From NCBI GenBank assembly GCA_017619985.1, contig JAFZRG010000096.1, positions 1-6,217 on the forward strand: a DNA stretch of 6,217 nt, in the 5' to 3' direction. Position 1 is the first letter of the stretch, and each line of letters opens with the position of its first letter. Positions 4,743 through 6,217 of this stretch are shown piece by piece. The stretch is from Bacillota bacterium. GTDB lineage: Bacteria; Bacillota; Clostridia; Peptostreptococcales; Anaerovoracaceae. The notes beneath the pieces were generated by a model. The model saw only the letters and a program-made list of their open reading frames with translations. It was not told the DNA's origin and did no database searches. The position numbers and the translations under genes are program-made.

Positions 4743-5450
4743 ATGATCAGATTGTTCGAAGATCTCCCGGTGGACGCGGGCTTTACCTGCAAGCCGCTGG
4801 ACGGAAAAGTCTATAGAGACGGCCTGCTGGAAACGTCGCCCGTCGTGCGGCTCAGCTTGGTGCACGGCTGCGCGGTCGCGGTGATCCGCAGCGTGGATCC
4901 TGCCGGCGCTCCGGGCTTCCGGGCGGACATGGACGAAGACTATCTGGACGTGTACGACGCGGACGGAGCGGTCACGGACCTTCCCGGCGTCTACCTGTCG
5001 ACCACGCACGGCGACTGCATCCCCATCTGGGTCTGTGACCCGGTCAGAGGCGCCGTCGGCCTGGCCCACGCGGGCTGGCGCGGCACGCTTTCGGGCATCG
5101 CGGGCAATCTGGTGCGGACGATGATCCGCGCTTACGGCAGCGACCCTGCGGATCTCAGGGCGGTCATCGGACCGGGCATCGGCGCCTGCTGTTTCGAAGT
5201 GGGTCCGGACGTGGCGGAAGCCTTCACGGACCGGTATCCCTGGGCGGAAGCGTACGTCTATGCGCATCCGGGCGCCCGTCCTCACGTGGACATCAAGGGG
5301 ATCAACGCGGAACTGCTGGTGCTGGAAGGCGTCACGCAGATCGGGATCTCCCCGCACTGCACCTGCTGTGAAGAGGATCTGTTCTGGTCTCACAGGCGGA
5401 GCGGAGATACGACGAGGATGCTGGCATTCATCGAAAAGAGGAAAGCATGA
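4743..5450 (+). CDS. pgeF: PgeF/YlmD (YfiH) family laccase-domain protein
   Basis: From the ATG at 4743 the protein has 235 residues, near the family size of 240-270. It carries the Cu-oxidase_4 domain: LVHG (His41), THGDCIPIW (His89, Cys92), GLAHAGWRGT (His109), RAVIGPGIGACCFEVG (140-155) and the C-terminal FWSHRRSGDTTRM. His41, Cys92 and His109 correspond to the metal-site His/Cys/His. Family members have been linked to peptidoglycan editing in Escherichia coli (removal of wrongly incorporated stem residues) and, for the YlmD/LACC1 group, to purine nucleoside hydrolysis or deamination; which applies here is not known. The N-terminal part is short and lacks the usual TRxGGVS motif. No Shine-Dalgarno sequence precedes the start. 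A TTG two codons earlier (4737) is an alternative start. The stop overlaps the next gene's ATG. Confidence 0.9.
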   Translation: MIRLFEDLPVDAGFTCKPLDGKVYRDGLLETSPVVRLSLVHGCAVAVIRSVDPAGAPGFRADMDEDYLDVYDADGAVTDLPGVYLSTTHGDCIPIWVCDPVRGAVGLAHAGWRGTLSGIAGNLVRTMIRAYGSDPADLRAVIGPGIGACCFEVGPDVAEAFTDRYPWAEAYVYAHPGARPHVDIKGINAELLVLEGVTQIGISPHCTCCEEDLFWSHRRSGDTTRMLAFIEKRKA

Positions 5451-6217
5451 ACGACGATTACGGATATAACGGCAATAACCGGAAAGATAAGGGACCCAGC
5501 AAGGTCACCATGTTCTTTATCAAGTACAATAAACTGATATGGCTCCTGCTGATCGCAGTGGCGTTCTATTCCGGCCGCGGTAACTTCACCAAATTCATCA
5601 ACACGTTCCGGTATTGGGACGAGATCCAGGCAGCGAAGGGCGACGTGCTCCTCGTTCAGCATCTGTTCGTCTACGACCGCCTGTATATCACGGATCCGGA
5701 GAACTATTCCGAGATCGTCCTGACGGACGAAGGCACGTACAGCCACAACGTGCGGGTCGGCAGCGACCTCACGCTGGAACAGGAAAAGTTCGAGTTCAAC
5801 AACGGTGATACGTACCGCCATGTCACGATCCCTTACGTCGATACCGTCAACATCATGGATATCGATACCCTGAAGATGATCACACGCTACTACCGCAGAA
5901 ACGGCAGCGCGTATTATTACGACTTCGGGGAAGAAAAGTGGGTGAAGATCAAGACGCTGCGCGGCGGCACGGCGCTTCCGAGAAACACGCTGATGTACCT
6001 GACGTTCAACGACGAGTATTTCGTTCTGATGGATCAGCTGTACGCCTATTACGACGAGGACGACGGCGTCTATGAAGCCGACAGCGAGCTGACGCATCTG
6101 GCGCATTCCAACATCCGCGGCAGCGGTCTGGAAGTCCTGCAGCCGTTCAGCATGCGCGAAGGCATGTCGTACCAGTCCTGGACGCTGGAATCGAACGAAC
6201 CGCTCATCGATCTGGAA
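5447..6217 (+). CDS. unrecognised single-pass membrane protein (partial, runs off the right edge)
   Basis: The frame is open for 257 codons from the ATG at 5447 to the window end, with no stop. I do not recognise the family. Residues 1-28 are polar and Asn/Lys-rich, residues about 29-43 (KLIWLLLIAVAFYSG) form one hydrophobic helix, and the rest is soluble, rich in Tyr, Asp and Glu, with no further membrane segment. Lys26 and Lys29 before the helix and the acidic domain after it suggest a cytoplasmic N-terminus and an outside domain. No catalytic motif stands out. The ATG overlaps the preceding stop as ATGA and has GAGG (5438-5441) five bases upstream, so it is probably translated together with the PgeF-family gene. 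Codon use (GC-rich third positions) is like its neighbours, supporting a real gene. Confidence 0.85.
   Translation, partial: MNDDYGYNGNNRKDKGPSKVTMFFIKYNKLIWLLLIAVAFYSGRGNFTKFINTFRYWDEIQAAKGDVLLVQHLFVYDRLYITDPENYSEIVLTDEGTYSHNVRVGSDLTLEQEKFEFNNGDTYRHVTIPYVDTVNIMDIDTLKMITRYYRRNGSAYYYDFGEEKWVKIKTLRGGTALPRNTLMYLTFNDEYFVLMDQLYAYYDEDDGVYEADSELTHLAHSNIRGSGLEVLQPFSMREGMSYQSWTLESNEPLIDLE

Noticed and set aside
4195..4746. A 183-codon plus-strand frame inside the transporter gene, possibly a frameshifted piece.
   Set aside because: The main transporter frame is intact from end to end, and the other frame is Arg/His-rich with no motif.
4734..5393. A 219-codon minus-strand frame opposite the PgeF-family gene.
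   Set aside because: It is an Arg/Asp/Val-rich shadow of a gene with a full set of family motifs.
5390..6106. A 238-codon minus-strand frame opposite the unknown membrane protein.
   Set aside because: It has no ribosome site or motif; the plus-strand frame has an SD site, ATGA coupling and a membrane helix and runs through to the window edge.
1..6217. Search for CRISPR arrays, insertion sequences, tRNA genes and attachment sites.
   Set aside because: No regularly spaced repeats, transposase motifs, tRNA-like clover-leaf or long terminal repeats were seen by eye.

Overview
The window looks like chromosomal DNA from a fairly GC-rich member of the Bacillota, probably Clostridia (GC in the mid to upper 50s, estimated by eye). 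The reasons are the Gram-positive type LexA box (GAAC-N4-GTTY), an infC-rpmI-rplT operon with a transcription-attenuation leader, strong purine-rich Shine-Dalgarno sites, a diderm-independent lipoprotein-type signal on a PstS-like binding protein, and the absence of any mobile element. No taxon below class can be justified from the sequence alone.

Layout. On the minus strand, positions 1-1085 hold the N-terminal 361 codons of a PstS-family solute-binding lipoprotein that runs off the left edge. It is divergent from lexA (1209-1847). The 123-bp gap between them carries a LexA box overlapping the lexA -35 element, and back-to-back promoters, so LexA probably controls itself and perhaps the neighbour. 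After lexA comes a near-perfect sigma-A promoter (1887-1915) and a leader of about 130 nt with a 5' hairpin, a competing 8-bp antiterminator pairing and an intrinsic terminator, which fits the L20-controlled leader of the infC operon. The operon itself is infC (2052-2639, AUU start), rpmI (2679-2882) and rplT (2896-3249), closed by a strong terminator (3275-3312).

Right part. A complete 12-helix MATE-family transporter (3323-4711) starts 10 bases after the terminator and has no visible Shine-Dalgarno site. It is followed 31 bases later by a PgeF/YlmD-family protein (4743-5450) whose own extended -10 promoter lies so close that its mRNA may be leaderless. That gene overlaps by an ATGA junction with an unrecognised single-pass membrane protein (5447 to the right edge).

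How it fits together. The central block is translation machinery: IF-3 and ribosomal proteins L35 and L20, with L20 expected to shut down its own operon through the leader and IF-3 expected to limit its own synthesis through the AUU start. The left block is the SOS repressor. The right block is envelope-related (transport, peptidoglycan or nucleoside clean-up, membrane protein). I see no evidence of a wholly novel system; the points most worth follow-up are the regulatory sites and the unknown membrane protein.
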